64,000 bases of DNA from Mesocentrotus franciscanus (taxonomy: Eukaryota > Echinodermata > Echinoidea > Camarodonta > Strongylocentrotidae). Positions 35,303-47,227 of the stretch are shown here, piece by piece. The notes below the pieces were generated by a model. It ran no database searches, was not told where the DNA came from, and worked only from the letters and a program-made list of their open reading frames with translations. Position 1 is the stretch's first letter, and every line of letters starts with the position of its first letter. The position numbers and the translations under genes were made by a program. The stretch covers positions 25,932,831-25,996,830 of the forward strand of contig CP137675.1 in NCBI GenBank assembly GCA_037976565.1, read 5' to 3'.

Positions 35303-35589
35303 TAGTTATATATGTATTTGCATTATTGAATTCACATTGTTTCTGTTCAGAATGAATGGTTCTTGAAATATGGTCTTTTAAAAAAAAATTAATATGCTCT
35401 ATCCCGTAGATTCTTGTACTGGTATTTATATATTATTCTTGTTTGTAAATAGATGACGATTGCACAGTGGTATGTTTACAATAAACAAACTGGTTTTGTG
35501 ATTTTGTGTTTGTTAATTGCCTCATGCTTGGGTCATTTAGCACCTGCCGGGTATAAAACTTGTAAGATCGATGTACATGTATATGCAGT

Positions 35590-35690
35590 ATACTATATAT
35601 ATATATATATATAGAAAGAAAGCAAGAAAAGGTGAGAGAAGAGAGAAAGAGAGACAGAGAGAGAGAAAAAAGGAGAGAAGGGGGGCACTG
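35590..35690. repeat. TA and GA microsatellite
   Basis: A (TA)n run at about 35594-35612 is followed by imperfect GAAA/GAGA purine-rich sequence to about 35690. Confidence 0.85.
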
Positions 35691-35839
35691 GGATCGAGCT
35701 AGGGAAGAAAGGAGCTAGAGATTATCCCATATTATGAAATATAACATGAATTATTGAAAACGCGCACACTCGCATATGAATATATATACCGTAATATGGA
35801 TATAATTATTTTATCGGAAATGTAATGTATGCATGCTGC

Positions 35840-36080
35840 GCAGGGGCTGCGATTTCTTTTCATGACCGGGGCGGGGGGACGAAATGCAAGGGAGGAGGGA
35901 GCAGTGGCGTAATAAACAAAAACTTTTTGGGGGCACAGAAAAAATCTGCATCACCACCACTCTAACATGTTACATATACATGTAGATATAGGCCCGCGAA
36001 TGTTTTTTCAAAGTTGGGAGGGGGCTAAAGTATTTACGATCAGATAGAGCAAAGCAAGCAATGCAAGTGGAGCGTAAATT
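35840..36080 (+). repeat. Dispersed repeat, related to 12161-12440
   Basis: Shares GCGATTTCTTTTCATGACCG, AGTGGCGTAAT, CTAAAGTATTTACGATCAG and AGTGGAGCGTAAATTGG in the same order with the minus strand of 12161-12440. A central insertion near 35945-36010 is not present in the other copy. Confidence 0.8.
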
Positions 36081-36099
36081 GGTGGGGGGTCCGAGGGCA

Positions 36100-36440
36100 A
36101 AGCTCTAGCGGGGGTCAAGGGGCAGAGCCCCATGAAGCTTAGGGGTTGTAGGCATTTAATAATGGTCAGATGAGCATCCAGGGGCAGAGCCCACGGAAGC
36201 TCAGTGGTTTTAGGCATTTAATTACGGTCATGCAGATGAGCATATTTTGATACCTTATTCGGACACGTGCATGCAGGTCACTAAGTGGAGTGGGGTCCAG
36301 GGGCGGAGCCCCCAGAAGCTCAGGGGTTTTAGGCATTTAATTACAGTCAGAATGAGCATCCAGGGGCCCGCCTTAGGGCCTGGTGGGGTCCAGGGCGGGG
36401 CCCCGGAAGCTCAGAGGTTTTAGGCATTTAAATTTTCCGG
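36100..36440. repeat. Tandem repeat, four degenerate copies
   Basis: The block GGGGCAGAGCCC..GAAGCTCAGGGGTTTTAGGCATTTAA occurs at about 36118, 36181, 36299 and 36398. Copies are separated by variable spacers such as GGTCAGATGAGCATCCA. No coding potential. Confidence 0.85.
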
Positions 36441-36566
36441 GTGGGGGTGGGGGACGTGTTCCCCGCCCCCGTCCCCCTCGGGATCGCCGCGCCTGATACT
36501 GTACTCGGTACTGTAGTCAACCATATGATTGAGTGAACTATATCACTCGATACGGGCCCTGTCGAA

Positions 36567-36944
36567 ATGGCGAGCGATTTTGAGAAGACCGACAATGCGC
36601 GTACGCGTTCGAGAATACGCCTCTACTGCGCGTACGATATGTGGATAGAACACAGAGATGCATTTGGACGTGGATTGCAACTTACATCAAAGGAAAGTTT
36701 GAATGAAAAGTTTGCGTTGCATCTGCTCAAGCTACACACCAAATGCAAATCGTGCCACGTACCGCCACGCGATGCCGTCGAAGCCGGCTGGCGCCCGGCG
36801 GAGGAGATCCCCGACGAAAGCCTGGCACCCGCACCCACCGAGTCGTCAGTTCCGTTCCTCAATCTCGACCCATCCGGATGCCCATCCACAGCCAGGCCTA
36901 GGCCTATGACTCCTTTGCCTTTGGCTCCAATTAAGCGAACGTAA
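36567..36944 (+). CDS. Unknown protein, possible first exon
   Basis: ATG 36567 lies in good context (GAAATGG). The frame is open for 125 codons. The first 65 residues are charged and look globular (RIRLYCAYDMWIEHRDAFGR; LNEKFALHLLKLHTKCKSC), and a Pro-rich tail follows. A strong donor, AAC|GTAAGA, occurs at about 36940 just before the stop. This may therefore be the 3' boundary of a first coding exon reading through LAPIKR rather than the end of the gene. Local G+C is higher than in the flanks. I recognise no family, see no transmembrane segment, and cannot find the next exon. It could also be a transposon remnant. Confidence 0.45.
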   Translation: MASDFEKTDNARTRSRIRLYCAYDMWIEHRDAFGRGLQLTSKESLNEKFALHLLKLHTKCKSCHVPPRDAVEAGWRPAEEIPDESLAPAPTESSVPFLNLDPSGCPSTARPRPMTPLPLAPIKRT

Positions 36945-37096
36945 GAACACTAAACAAATATTTGTTTATTCCAGAATTTGACTTTTGAAAATGGGGAAGG
37001 GAAGGGGAAGGGGGGCACACATTCCGGTACACCGAAAATTTTCTGTCTCTTCCGTTCGTTAGCCTCTGATTTGGGTAGGGTCGGCTCCTGTCTTAA

Positions 37097-37624
37097 AGGT
37101 ACTATGTCCCATTTGCAGGCCAAAAAAATGAAAAGGTTAAATTCCAACGGCATTTGAAAGACAATACTAATTTAGAACTTCCCTAAAAAAAAGGGGCTTG
37201 AAAATGTCTTTAAGTGGGAAAATAACGACTATTAGTTGTCGAATCGACTTAGGAGCTATAGAGCCAGTAAGTAATAGTCTGATTTTTCAGACCATTGTAC
37301 CGAATGGTCATACGTTTTATGCTGCGCAAAGATTCAATCAGTTTAATTTTGGCCATTACAAAAGTGGGTTATTGATGTAGACAAATGCTCATGTACCCTT
37401 TACAGCTCATTTTATGTATGTTATTACCAAAGATGAAAAGGCCAGTCAGTCACTCAATAGTGTCTGACAGTGAAGTCTAGCAAGTAAACAGGTTTCCTTG
37501 CATAATTTGAATATTAGGACACTGCTAACGTTTAAATTTCACAGATAGGACATACATGACATATTCATAATTCCTGCAAAGTTCTACAGAATTTGATGTT
37601 GGCTGCAAAAGGGACATAGTATCT
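37097..37624. mobile_element. TTAA-flanked miniature element, copy 1
   Basis: The inverted ends AGGTACTATGTCCCATTTGC and GCAAAAGGGACATAGTATCT are flanked by TTAA (37093-37096, 37625-37628). It is 528 bp and nearly identical to 51768-52294. A diverged relative lies at about 44990-45350. It encodes no transposase; the 60-codon frame inside is shared by copies but has no domain. Confidence 0.9.
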
Positions 37625-37628
37625 TTAA

Positions 37629-37950
37629 GACTTTAGAATTACACTGTAGAGACAGAAGCCGACCATAGCCATAGGGACTGCATTGCAAACTGGTGTTGGG
37701 ATCTCAACACCAAATTCCGGCCAAACTTTTGGACTAAAATGTCACTTTAGCGGATTCATATCCGATGCATTTATTTTTGAAAATTAGGTCTATAGCTAGT
37801 ATAGGCTAATAATACATCGGTTTCACTTACCAATACCAGATTGACTGTATGATGCGTTTAATTAAGCCCAGTCTTTTTTTCCTGGTTTTCGTCGAAATTA
37901 AACTCCGCTCCGTGTTGAAATTTTTGCTTCCTATACCGTAGTATACGTGA
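37629..37950. other. Intergenic, no gene seen
   Basis: Contains a short inverted pair GGTGTTGGGATCTCAACACC at about 37692-37711. Nothing coding. Confidence 0.4.
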
Positions 37951-38405
37951 AGGACTGCTATTCATAAAACGGGAAGGGGGTCACTATAGATTCATGAAGG
38001 CATAAGGACCGTTATTCATAAGGACCGCTATTCATAATGTGAGATGAGGGTACGTCGCTATTCATAATTCACATTGAGGGTCATTACTCATAAGGACTGC
38101 TATTCATATTAGAATACGAAATCAGAGTCGATATTCATAAACATGAAGAAGGGGCGCTATTCATAAGACGAAATGAGGGTCGCTATTCATGTTCTATTCG
38201 CTATTCATTCTTCTCCTATTATGAATAGTGACCCTCTTATATTATAAATATGGAATCCTATGAATAACGACCCCGATTTTGTATTATGAATAGCGACCCT
38301 CTCGCCTCTTCTCATATTATGAATAGCGACCCTCTTCTTAGATTATGAATAGCGGTCCTTATGAATAATGACCCTTTTCTCAAATTATGAATAGCGTGCG
38401 GACCC
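37951..38405. repeat. Palindromic minisatellite (GCTATTCATAA / TTATGAATAGC)
   Basis: From about 37951 to 38205 some nine degenerate copies of AGGGTCGCTATTCATAA run on the plus strand. From about 38215 to 38405 some seven copies of the reverse complement TTATGAATAGCGACCCT follow. The switch occurs within about 20 bp near 38205. The whole region can therefore fold into a long imperfect hairpin of repeats. Confidence 0.9.
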
Positions 38406-39460
38406 CGAACAAGTGGGCCTAACTGTAATGTTAGTTGATTTCCTCAAATTAATTATCCCTGCTAGTGCTACAAAATACAAGAATGAGTCTAACAACATGA
38501 CTAAAAACAAAAGATCAAGAAAAAAAATGGAAAATAAAATGAAAATCATTTGAACTTCCCGTTTAAAAAAAAGGCCTAAAAAAAAAGATGTTGTATTGCC
38601 CTTCAGGTGCCAAAACGTGGGTCGGTCGGTCAGAAATCTTTCTTTTTTTTTCCTTTCTTTTTTTCTCCGTCTTTGGGCTGATATTTCTCAGTTTTGAATG
38701 CTTTAACTCTTATCGTGCCATAATGAATACAGTCCAGTGCCACGGGGCAAATTCCCATTGTACTCACTCCAGCAAAGCATAGAGAGTCCATGCTAATGCG
38801 TATGGACCAATTAGCCACAAATCCCTAAGATCTGGCTTCATCGGAAGAGCATGAAAATAATAAAGATTTGTTTTCAAACTCCTCAATGCAGACAGATCTT
38901 TTTCTTACTAGCACTAATTATAGCAGACTGGGCATCTTGCCTGTTTACAGTTGAAGAATTTTGGCCGTTAGCAGTGATTTCTAACATTATGATGTTCAAT
39001 ATTGTAATATTTGTGAGGGTACCACTTGACTTGCAGTAACAAATTTAAACTGAATAAACGCAGAGCAGTTTTTCATAATAGTTCTAATTTCTTCTCTATG
39101 AGAATAGTTAAGACGTGGCGCACCATATCCCAAACCAAGTTGTGGAGGCTGATGCTGTATTTCAATTTGAAAAGAGGCTGGATAGGCTTTGATGGCAAAA
39201 TGCTGAATTTATGTACAATTACAGAGCAGCCCCCAGACTGTGCCTATAGATACCAAATAACCATGATCTGGACATGGGCTATAGAGGCACCTCAACATAG
39301 AGGCACCTCAACCTGCATCCACTCAACCTTAAGTAAAAAGATTGATTGCATTGATCGTATGACTTTTTTAGTTAACCACAAGCCAATTTTAGACAAAGAA
39401 TTCCTATTTGTTGATATTATTCCCAATCTGTATTTTTTATTTAGATTAGAGTGTCAGGCA
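38406..39460. other. Upstream region of zinc-finger gene B
   Basis: No supported exon. The frame that runs into the exon at 39461 is open back to 39026, but its composition is like intron sequence and an acceptor (TTTTTTATTTAG, ending 39444) lies between. Bases 38635-38665 are T-rich. A 5' non-coding exon could lie here. Confidence 0.4.
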
Positions 39461-39683
39461 ATGATATCAGCACAGGGGGATACCAGTCCTGGAAAGATGA
39501 GTGGAAGACCGACACCAGGGAATGCCAGTCCAGAAGAGATGGGTAAAGGTGAACGGCCATCAGAAAACAAGGATTTCTACCAGGTGGTCTGCATCAAAGA
39601 AGAAGTAGAAGAAGATGACTGGATAGAAGGTGATAGAACCAATATGCAGATAACAGAACCTGGACGTTTATCATCCAATCTAG
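39461..39683 (+). CDS. N-terminal exon of C2H2 zinc-finger gene B
   Basis: A probable acceptor ends at 39444; the first ATG after it is 39461. The exon encodes MISAQGDTSPGKMSGRPTPG, a Pro/Gly/Ser-rich stretch absent from gene A, then DFYQVVCIKEEVEEDDW and TNMQITEPGRLSSNL. It ends in phase 1 at donor GTAATA (39684). The QVVCIKEEV-EDDW-TNMQ-TE-LSS core is shared with 23240-23369. IKEE fits a sumoylation consensus. It should join 40720 across a 1.04-kb intron, where the phases match. A second in-frame Met (KMSGRP) is a possible alternative start. Confidence 0.82.
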
Positions 39684-39749
39684 GTAATAAAAAGGGAAGT
39701 CTAACCCCAATAGTAAAGGCTCATGAATAGTAGGGTTGGGTTCTCATAT

Positions 39750-39864
39750 CTCAGTCACACCGACGAAACTGAAATCAGACCGACAACAGACCAAACCAAC
39801 AATTACATTACCACAAGTGGCCCCAAATTGGTCGGATTGGAGTCGGTCTGGCGGTGTGACTGAG
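39750..39864. mobile_element. Small hairpin element in intron of gene B
   Basis: The inverted ends CTCAGTCACACCG and CGGTGTGACTGAG bound 115 bp. The interior also pairs (AATCAGACCGACAACAGACCAA against TTGGTCGGATTGGAGTCGGTCTG, both imperfect). Typical short non-autonomous element; no clear target duplication. Confidence 0.8.
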
Positions 39865-39974
39865 GTACCATGGGAGATTGAAACCATTCAGGTGTAATAC
39901 CCAATAGCAGGAGTTGTCAATCACCAAGAGTAGCCTTCACTTGTACATGTATTGTATGACCGCCAGGTCTTAAA

Positions 39975-40110
39975 GGGGTATTCCACCCTGATATTAAGTT
40001 GGTATTAAAAGAAACAGAAAAATGAGAGGAACAGGTCAGTAAAAGTTTCAGCAAAAACAGATTGAAAATGAGAAAGTTATGAGTTACTACTAGGCTCTAT
40101 GGAATTCTAT
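39975..40110 (+). repeat. Dispersed repeat fragment
   Basis: GGGGTATTCCACCCTGATAT followed by AGTTTCAGCAAAAACAG and GAGAAAGTTATGAGTTACTA resembles the inverted-repeat arm at the window start (TTTGAGCAAAATCGGATAAC, AAGAAAGTTATGAATTTT), so it is likely a member of a related repeat superfamily. Confidence 0.5.
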
Positions 40111-40464
40111 AGAAGTGAGCAGTTTGAGTTTATTAGGTCTTGCGACATATTTTTGTGTTTTTGAATTGTTGTTTTGCAGTCTTAGTATTCTGAGTTGGAT
40201 GATTATGGCTCTTGGCTTGATTTTTTCCCATTCTTCAGGAACTAAAAACCAGACCTCTCGTAATACATTGTGTATGCTTGGTCAAATTTGAAAGAAATGT
40301 TCCTAATATCTTTATGGTTGTCTCAAGCCACATTAAAGACCCTTTCAACTCCTCTTCTTCCCTATTTATGTAATGCGATCTAACTCAGTTTGAAATTCCT
40401 TTTGTTTCCGTACACAAACATTTGCTTTGCTCTGGTAGTCTTTGTGTTGTTTTTATTGGTGTTT

Positions 40465-40660
40465 TTTTGCACCCCTGTTGTTGTTGTTTATGTTGTTGTT
40501 ATTATTTGATTATGATTGTTATTGTTCTTATTATTAGTAGTAGTAGTAGTATTAGTCGTAATAGATTGGTATCATCATCATCATAATCATCATCATCATT
40601 ATCATCATCATTATTGTCATCATCATCGTTTTCATCATTATTACTGTTGTTGTTTTTGTA
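40465..40660. repeat. Compound trinucleotide microsatellite
   Basis: Successive GTT, ATT, TAG and CATCAT/ATC runs in the intron of gene B, ending about 60 bp before the finger exon. Confidence 0.9.
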
Positions 40661-40719
40661 ACTTGTGATCAATATTGTCAATTATTGATACATGTATTGT
40701 AAATCTCTTTTTTTCTCAG

Positions 40720-41888
40720 ATGGAAATTTGAGCCAGGTGAGCACCAATCAAGATACAAGATTGCCCAGTCAACCTTCAGGAGATAGCAGAGCAAAGGGTG
40801 ATCTAAGACAATTGATGGATCTTAAAGGGAACTGCAAAGTGATAGAAAAGGGGGTTTCTGACATCCTTCATGAATGTGGGTTAATAACTTCATCTTCAGA
40901 AGAGAGTGTGACTGATGAAGATGAATTCAATTGTGCAGACAATCAAGAGGTTTTTATTCAAGAGCCAGTGTTTGCTGATGGAGATGCATCGGATATTGCT
41001 AGTTCTGAAGATGAGTACCTGAGGACCAAATCTGGAGAAAAGCCACCCAATTGTTCTTTGTGTAACAGGGAATTCTCCAGAGGAAGCCATCTTAGAAGAC
41101 ATATGAAAATCCACACTGGAGAAAAGCCACATGAGTGTCCTTATTGTGACCAGAGATTTGCAGAAAAGGGTAATCTTACGGAACATGTGAGAATGCATAC
41201 TGGAGAGAAGCCGTATGTTTGTTCACATTGTAACGAAGCATTCCCCAGTATGAACCATCTGAAAAGACATACTAGGAACACCCACGCGGGGGAAATGCCT
41301 CATCAGTGTTCTCTCTGCGATGAATCATTTGCCACGCTGAGTTGCCTCGCAAGACATATGCAAAGACACTTAAGTGAAGAGGCATATCACTGTTCTTACT
41401 GCGACAAAAGCTTTTACAAGCAGAATTACACACAACATATGATGACCCACACAGGTGAGAGGCCACATAAGTGTTCTCTTTGCGGAAAGGGGTTCTCCAG
41501 GACGAGCAATCTTGCAAGACATTTGAGATCCCACAGAGGGGAAAAGCCTTATGGGTGTTCTCTCTGTGACAAAAGATTTTCAGAAAAGAAAACCAGTATC
41601 CAACACATGAGAACCCACTCAGGAGAAAAGCCGCATTGCTGTACCATTTGCAACAGGAGATTTGCCGAGAAAACATACCTTACAGAACACATGAGACAGC
41701 ATAGTGGAGAGAAGCCCTATGTGTGTTCATATTGTAATAAAGCATTTGCCCGAAGAAGTAGTCGGTTGAACCACGTAAGAACCCACTTTTTAGAGAACAT
41801 TTATCATTGTTTGGATTGTAATAAAGAATTCCGTTCAAGGCTTGGTCTCTCAAAACATCTTAAATCCCGTTCACATATTCCTTCATAA
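40720..41888 (+). CDS. C2H2 zinc-finger exon of gene B, 10 fingers
   Basis: Acceptor CTCTTTTTTTCTCAG ends at 40719; the phase-1 junction gives D-GNLSQVSTNQDTRLPSQ. An acidic spacer of about 100 residues (SSSEESVTDEDEFN, SSEDEYLRTKSGEKPP) precedes ten C2H2 fingers, PNCSLC to YHCLDC. Finger 5 (YHCSYCDKSFYKQNYTQH) is one residue short between Cys and His and may bind zinc poorly. The last finger has a longer His spacing (HLKSRSH). Stop TAA is at 41886-41888. With 39461-39683 the protein is about 463 residues, a probable nuclear sequence-specific DNA-binding protein. This is the one finger gene in the window with no visible break. Confidence 0.92.
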
Positions 41889-44800
41889 TATGAATGATTT
41901 CTAAAATCAAAAACAAAAACAAAACAACACTGGAAAACAACATACATGTATGTTTTCTCAGCAAATTAAAGCCTGCTTTTGAATTAGATTAGAATCAACC
42001 CCCTTGATTGTACAACATTCAAACATTTCAATCTAGTTCCAACTGGTTGTGATAATTAATGAAGAAAGATGTTATCCATTATATCCATTAAACCTACAAA
42101 AATTTTCATCTTGTTCTACATACATGAAATTCAATCTAAAGAAAGTAATTAGTGTAGCATGTAAAAACCAACCTCAAAATTTCACCTCACATTCTATGGG
42201 CTGACAGATTTATAAGCAGTGTGAGGAAAAAAAAAGAATTGCATAAAAGTGGGCACATGGAACCCAAGACGGATTTAGGTTCCGTGCAGGGTCTATTTTG
42301 TGCAAGCGTGTACGGGTGCATCAAGTAGTCTACCCACAAGCTGCTTGTATGTTAATGGAGTGTATTTAGAGTTTTAGACTTGCAGGTCCTCCTTTCAGAA
42401 GTTTCATTTGAAGCTCATATTTTTAATAGTGTATTATCACATGGAACTACCAGGATACAGAACAAAATATTTTGTGGTGAAGTTACATGGTCCTAAGTTG
42501 TTTCATATCTTTATTTTGTTATACTCGTCAATACGTTTCTACCCTGTTTGCGCTAGCTTGGTTGAGGAGGAATACCTGCAGGTTATGATTAGTGTGGCTG
42601 TTTTCATCAGTTGTACGAAAACTTGCTGTGACAATCGCCCGCTGTCAATTTCCTACTCTCATTAAATTCTTAGCTCTGATCGCCAAGTCGACCCAACACG
42701 ATCCATAACCCTTACCCTTGCCCCAAACCTAACCTAAAAGTGGCTAAAACCCAATTGCAACCCTAACCCTATAACTTTTATGAAATAAAGCCCGGATAAA
42801 TTGTCGCAGGAGCAAATGCTGGGTCACCATTTCCATACCCAGGCAGTCATTTTTTTCTCCATATTGCTTTTCCATGGTGATGTTGCAAAGATGTGAGTTG
42901 GTCAAATGGCAGGTTCACTTGGTCAGCTCTCTGTCTTCACTTACAAATCATATCTGATTGATACAAGTTTGTATTAACCCAATTACTAGTAAACAGTAAA
43001 TAGTAAATAAATAATAATAACAGTTAATAATAATATGTATGGGTGCATATCACAACAGTACATTGACACTTGAGACATACTTTTACATTTTACCTTAGTT
43101 GATAGGGTATTTGTTATTAGTAATCAAATAAGATTAATTGTATAGGAAAAAAGTTTTGTTATATCTCAGTTATGTAGCGGGGTATTCTACTGACACTACT
43201 TCAAATTTAAGTATACTGCCGTCTGCTGCTCACAGTGTCCCAATGTATCAACAGCCATGTCTCACGATTCATCACCAATTGCATGAGGTGCATGTGATGA
43301 TGCTCGGGTACAGGAACTGGAAATCGCTCTATGTATGCCTTCACTGAAAAATGGCGCAATTCGGAATATACAGTTTTACAGCGGTTGTAGCGATGTCTGT
43401 AAAAAACACTGCCTTTAAAATGAATTATGCATGCTTCAATAGCTCATAATTTTCACCTAAATCTTACTTGTAAACAGCAATAGGCAGAAAATCATGTGTA
43501 ACAAATCAAATTTGAAAATCATCTGGTAAGAAAAGAAGAAATTAATGAATTTGTTAATGATACCGGTAGTCAATAGTCAATCAAATGCGAATCATTGACT
43601 TGGTGTTGCACGTTGTTGAATATCCCACTAGCTTTGTCCTGAAATTTTCAGAAATTTCCACTATTTTGGTTGTTGATGAACAGTTAGATTGTGTACAACA
43701 TGTGCAATGAGAAGTACAATGTATTTGCACAAATAAAAAAATTCTTTAGAGAAACTGGAAGTTTATGAATATTTTAGTACAGAGCAAATGGCGAAGTCCT
43801 TGAAAGATATGTCATGGAGTTTGGAATAAATAACTAACTGTTTGATTAATTGCATCTTTGAACATTCATATCTTTCCTCTTTTTTTTTTGGGGGGGGGGC
43901 TTATTTTTCTCAAAATTTTCACTGACCTTTTTATATTTTTCTTGCTTTTAATAAAAACCAACTTGATGTCAGGAAGAACTTTTTCTTTATTAAGGAAACC
44001 TCTAACATTTGTAAGTGCTGGCGATCAAATATTATTTTAGAAGTCAGTATTTATTACTTAATTCTTGAGATTGTTGATTGATTAGTATGTAGATGATACA
44101 TGTATAATATTGCACTTACATGTAAAAAAGATGACTTACAAAATTGTGTTCTTTGTTTCATGAAGTGCATTTCCGTGTACATGTTCAAATGCGCAATTAT
44201 GTTAGAAGAGGTGAGTTTTGAGATATTTTTTCAAAAGAACTTCAGTATGTGCAATTGATAAATTCATTTATTAAGGTCACTCCTTTCCCAGGAGACTACT
44301 ACTTAAAGTAACTTAAATATAGAATACAGAGCACATAATGCCAGAACAATAGTTATTCCGTAATGAATTATGTTAGAATAAAAACATTGTAAATTAGCAG
44401 AGGTTCTGCTCAGGGGCATGTATAACTAAGCACAATCGCAGGATTATGAAAAAAAACTTAGTTTTAACATATTTTTCTAGGAAAATCTCCATGGTTATCA
44501 AAAAAGGTCTGAATTTAATGTACTACATGTATTGTATTTACCCTTTGAAAATGCATGTACATGTGTAAAATCAGTCCAAATGGTTATGAGATATGGAGGT
44601 GTCTATGGTGCTATATTTTTATGACATTACTAATCATGAAGATGTCTATGATTTGAGATTTCTATTGGTACATGTATGAAATCATGCAGTATCCCCCTGA
44701 AATTTAAAGCATTCTGATTTCTTGCTCAACTTCATTCATTTTTCTTGAATTTTTAAGATATGTTTGACTTACAATCTAAAACATACTGATAAAAAGTTCA

Positions 44801-44985
44801 ACCATTTTCACTACATTATGTCAATATATATAGTCTGTCTCTTTTGTAGGCTGAAAATATAAAATTATGTAAATCCTATGGTAAACAACAGATAATACCA
44901 ACTAAAAACTCCTCTTAAAAGATTAGAACAGGTAATTGCCTCTATGTGGAATTATATCGACCGTTAGGAATTTCCATAACGCATT
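41889..44985. other. Intergenic, no gene seen
   Basis: AT-rich. A short run of CCCTAACC-like words at about 42705-42775 resembles degenerate telomere-type repeat. Bases 43879-43899 are a T then G homopolymer. Bases 44160-44225 carry a fragment (ATTTCCGTGTACATGTTCAAATGCGC) related to one at 46280-46330. No exon recognised. Confidence 0.4.
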
Positions 44986-45354
44986 GCAAAAGTAAGCCTA
45001 GAAGGTAGTCTGATTTTCAGACCCTAGTTTGTACCGCATAGTCGTACGTTTTGTGTTGAGTAAAGACTTGATAAGTTTAATTTTGGTCATTATAAGAAGC
45101 GGGTCATTGATGTGTACGAATGATAATGTACCCTTTACAACTAGTTTTATCTTTGTTAAAATTAAAGAAAATTAGTTAGTCACTCACCAGTGTCTGACAG
45201 TGAATTCTAGAGAGTAAATGGATTCCCTTGCATAACTAGGTCACTGCTAACGTTTTAAATTTCATAGATAGGACATATTATGTGACATACTCATGATTCC
45301 TGCAAAGTTCTACAGAATTTCATGTTGGCTGCAAAAGGGATACACTAACTTTAA
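44986..45354. repeat. Diverged partial copy of the 37097 TTAA element
   Basis: GTAGTCTGATTTTCAGACC, GTCGTACGTTTTGTG and GTGTCTGACAGTGAATTCTA follow in the order seen in 37097-37624 and 51768-52294, ending near GGCTGCAAAAGGGATACACT. The left half is missing or unrecognisable. An older insertion of the same family. Confidence 0.8.
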
Positions 45355-47227
45355 AGGATTTCCCTTTTTGGATTTTTGTTGTTGTCCATCAGTCTTCTTC
45401 ATTCTTGCCTTTGTTTTCTTGCCATTAACATTGTGTTCATCACTTCTGAATGTTGCACTAGGTACTTTGTCTGGTCTTCCACTGTTTATTCGTTGGTACA
45501 AAGATACATGCATTATATCTTTTATATCTTTGCAATAAAGGCAATGATTTTATTATAAACATGCAAGTGTTGTGAACGTTAATGTTGTTCCTTTGAAAAT
45601 TCGTGACGTTTATTTGACATTTCTATGTACAGAATGCAGACATCTCTTGAGAGTAATGCTTATTATTCTGAGCTTCATACTTATGAAGGGAAGTTTTATA
45701 GACAATCAACAGCATCACAAAGGCTTTCGAAAAAAATCAAATCGAAGGCAAATTCCATAGCCTATGCATCTCCTTTTGAGTTTTGAAATTTGAAATGCGC
45801 CGATATTACCATTGTGACATTTTAGGCCCACGTAATCCGAACATTAACTCTATAGGCACTATACAGTATACACTCCAAGAAACTGCCCTTGGGTTGAATT
45901 TTGAAAGTCTTTGTTATCAATACAAGAATATGACATGACATGTACAGGGAAAATGTGTAGAACTCACAACCCTAAATGGAATAGGCAAGGAGTAGTACAT
46001 GGTTTTTAACTTTTGACATATACTCTACACTCTACCCTCTACCTAACACACTTTCCATGCAAAAGTGTTGTTTGTTTTTTTCTTTTTCTTTTTTCTCTAA
46101 TACTTAACATGGTTAATTTAATTGAACAATCCTAGAAATTTTACGACATTATCAATGCACTGAAGTACCTGTGAGGTAAAGTCTTGGCAAAAAATGTTTG
46201 ATATAATAATAATGTTAATATATTATGATAGGCCTAATTCTACTAACAACAACACAACAATATTAATGTACATGTATTTATATAGCGCATTTTTGTATTT
46301 ACATGTTCAAATGCGCTTTACAATAACATGTATGTTATTAACAGAAGAGGCGAGTATGAGATTAAAACGTCCCGTTTTGAACAGCAAAGCATGGGACGAA
46401 TCATTTCAGCGGTCATAGGACATGGGACTCGGCCAAGGGATTAGCTTCATGAAATGACACCAAAAATTATCAGATTATTGATTTACATACTAAGACGAGC
46501 ACAGATGCTCGGCAACATAGGAAAATGATTTGTTGATAACGGCGCAAGCGCTAGTGCGACCTCTTCTTCATATAAAGACCATACTTAGTCTATCACTTTT
46601 GCCACATTTAACTAGAGTTTTATCTAGCAGACATAATTCCTGCCCCCACCAACCTGGTCTTACTTTGCTAATTACGCTAAGGGGGTATGGTGCTTCTCCA
46701 TCTAAACAACGATATAATAATGAACTGAAAACAAATTGATAACACAAATTTGAAAATTATGTACACAAAGATGATATAGATAAAAATCTTGTCCATAAGT
46801 ATTGCCGCGAGTGAGCGAATATGTATTAATAGAGCAATCACAACCTTAATGACATCCGAGATAGATTTGTTAAACTTGTTAGCATGATAATGACATGAAA
46901 TCATTCCTTCTCGTGGGAGCAGATCAGTCGCTGATCTAGACGGAGATGGCGCCGAATGACTGCCAGTCTTCAAGCCACATTCTCCACGACTTTAGTACCG
47001 GTCTTCAAATCACATGGAACACATTGGATGCAGCATCCTATGGAGAATAAAGTGCCCAATGGTGTGATAATCGCACTTGGAGGAGATACGTCGGATACGG
47101 CACAGCTACTGTTTCGTGTAGGGCGTGTTAGTTGCGAGCGATTCCTAGGAGGAAGCATGACACAAGTCATGTATGTTATATCGAGACTGTTCCTTGAATT
47201 GCAGGGGATGATATCAAACTGATTTAA
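45355..47227. other. Intergenic downstream of the receptor gene
   Basis: Bases 46270-46330 carry TATATAGCGCATTTTTGTATT then TTCAAATGCGCTTTACAAT, a repeat fragment also seen in part near 44160. Bases 46560-47220 lie downstream of the minus-strand receptor and may include its 3' UTR. No protein supported. Confidence 0.4.

Noticed and set aside
39026..39460. Open frame continuous with the gene B N-terminal exon
   Set aside because: Composition is intron-like, it resembles no protein, and a splice acceptor ends at 39444 inside it.
42700..42780. Interstitial telomere-like CCCTAACC words
   Set aside because: Only a few imperfect units; too short and degenerate to claim a telomeric remnant.
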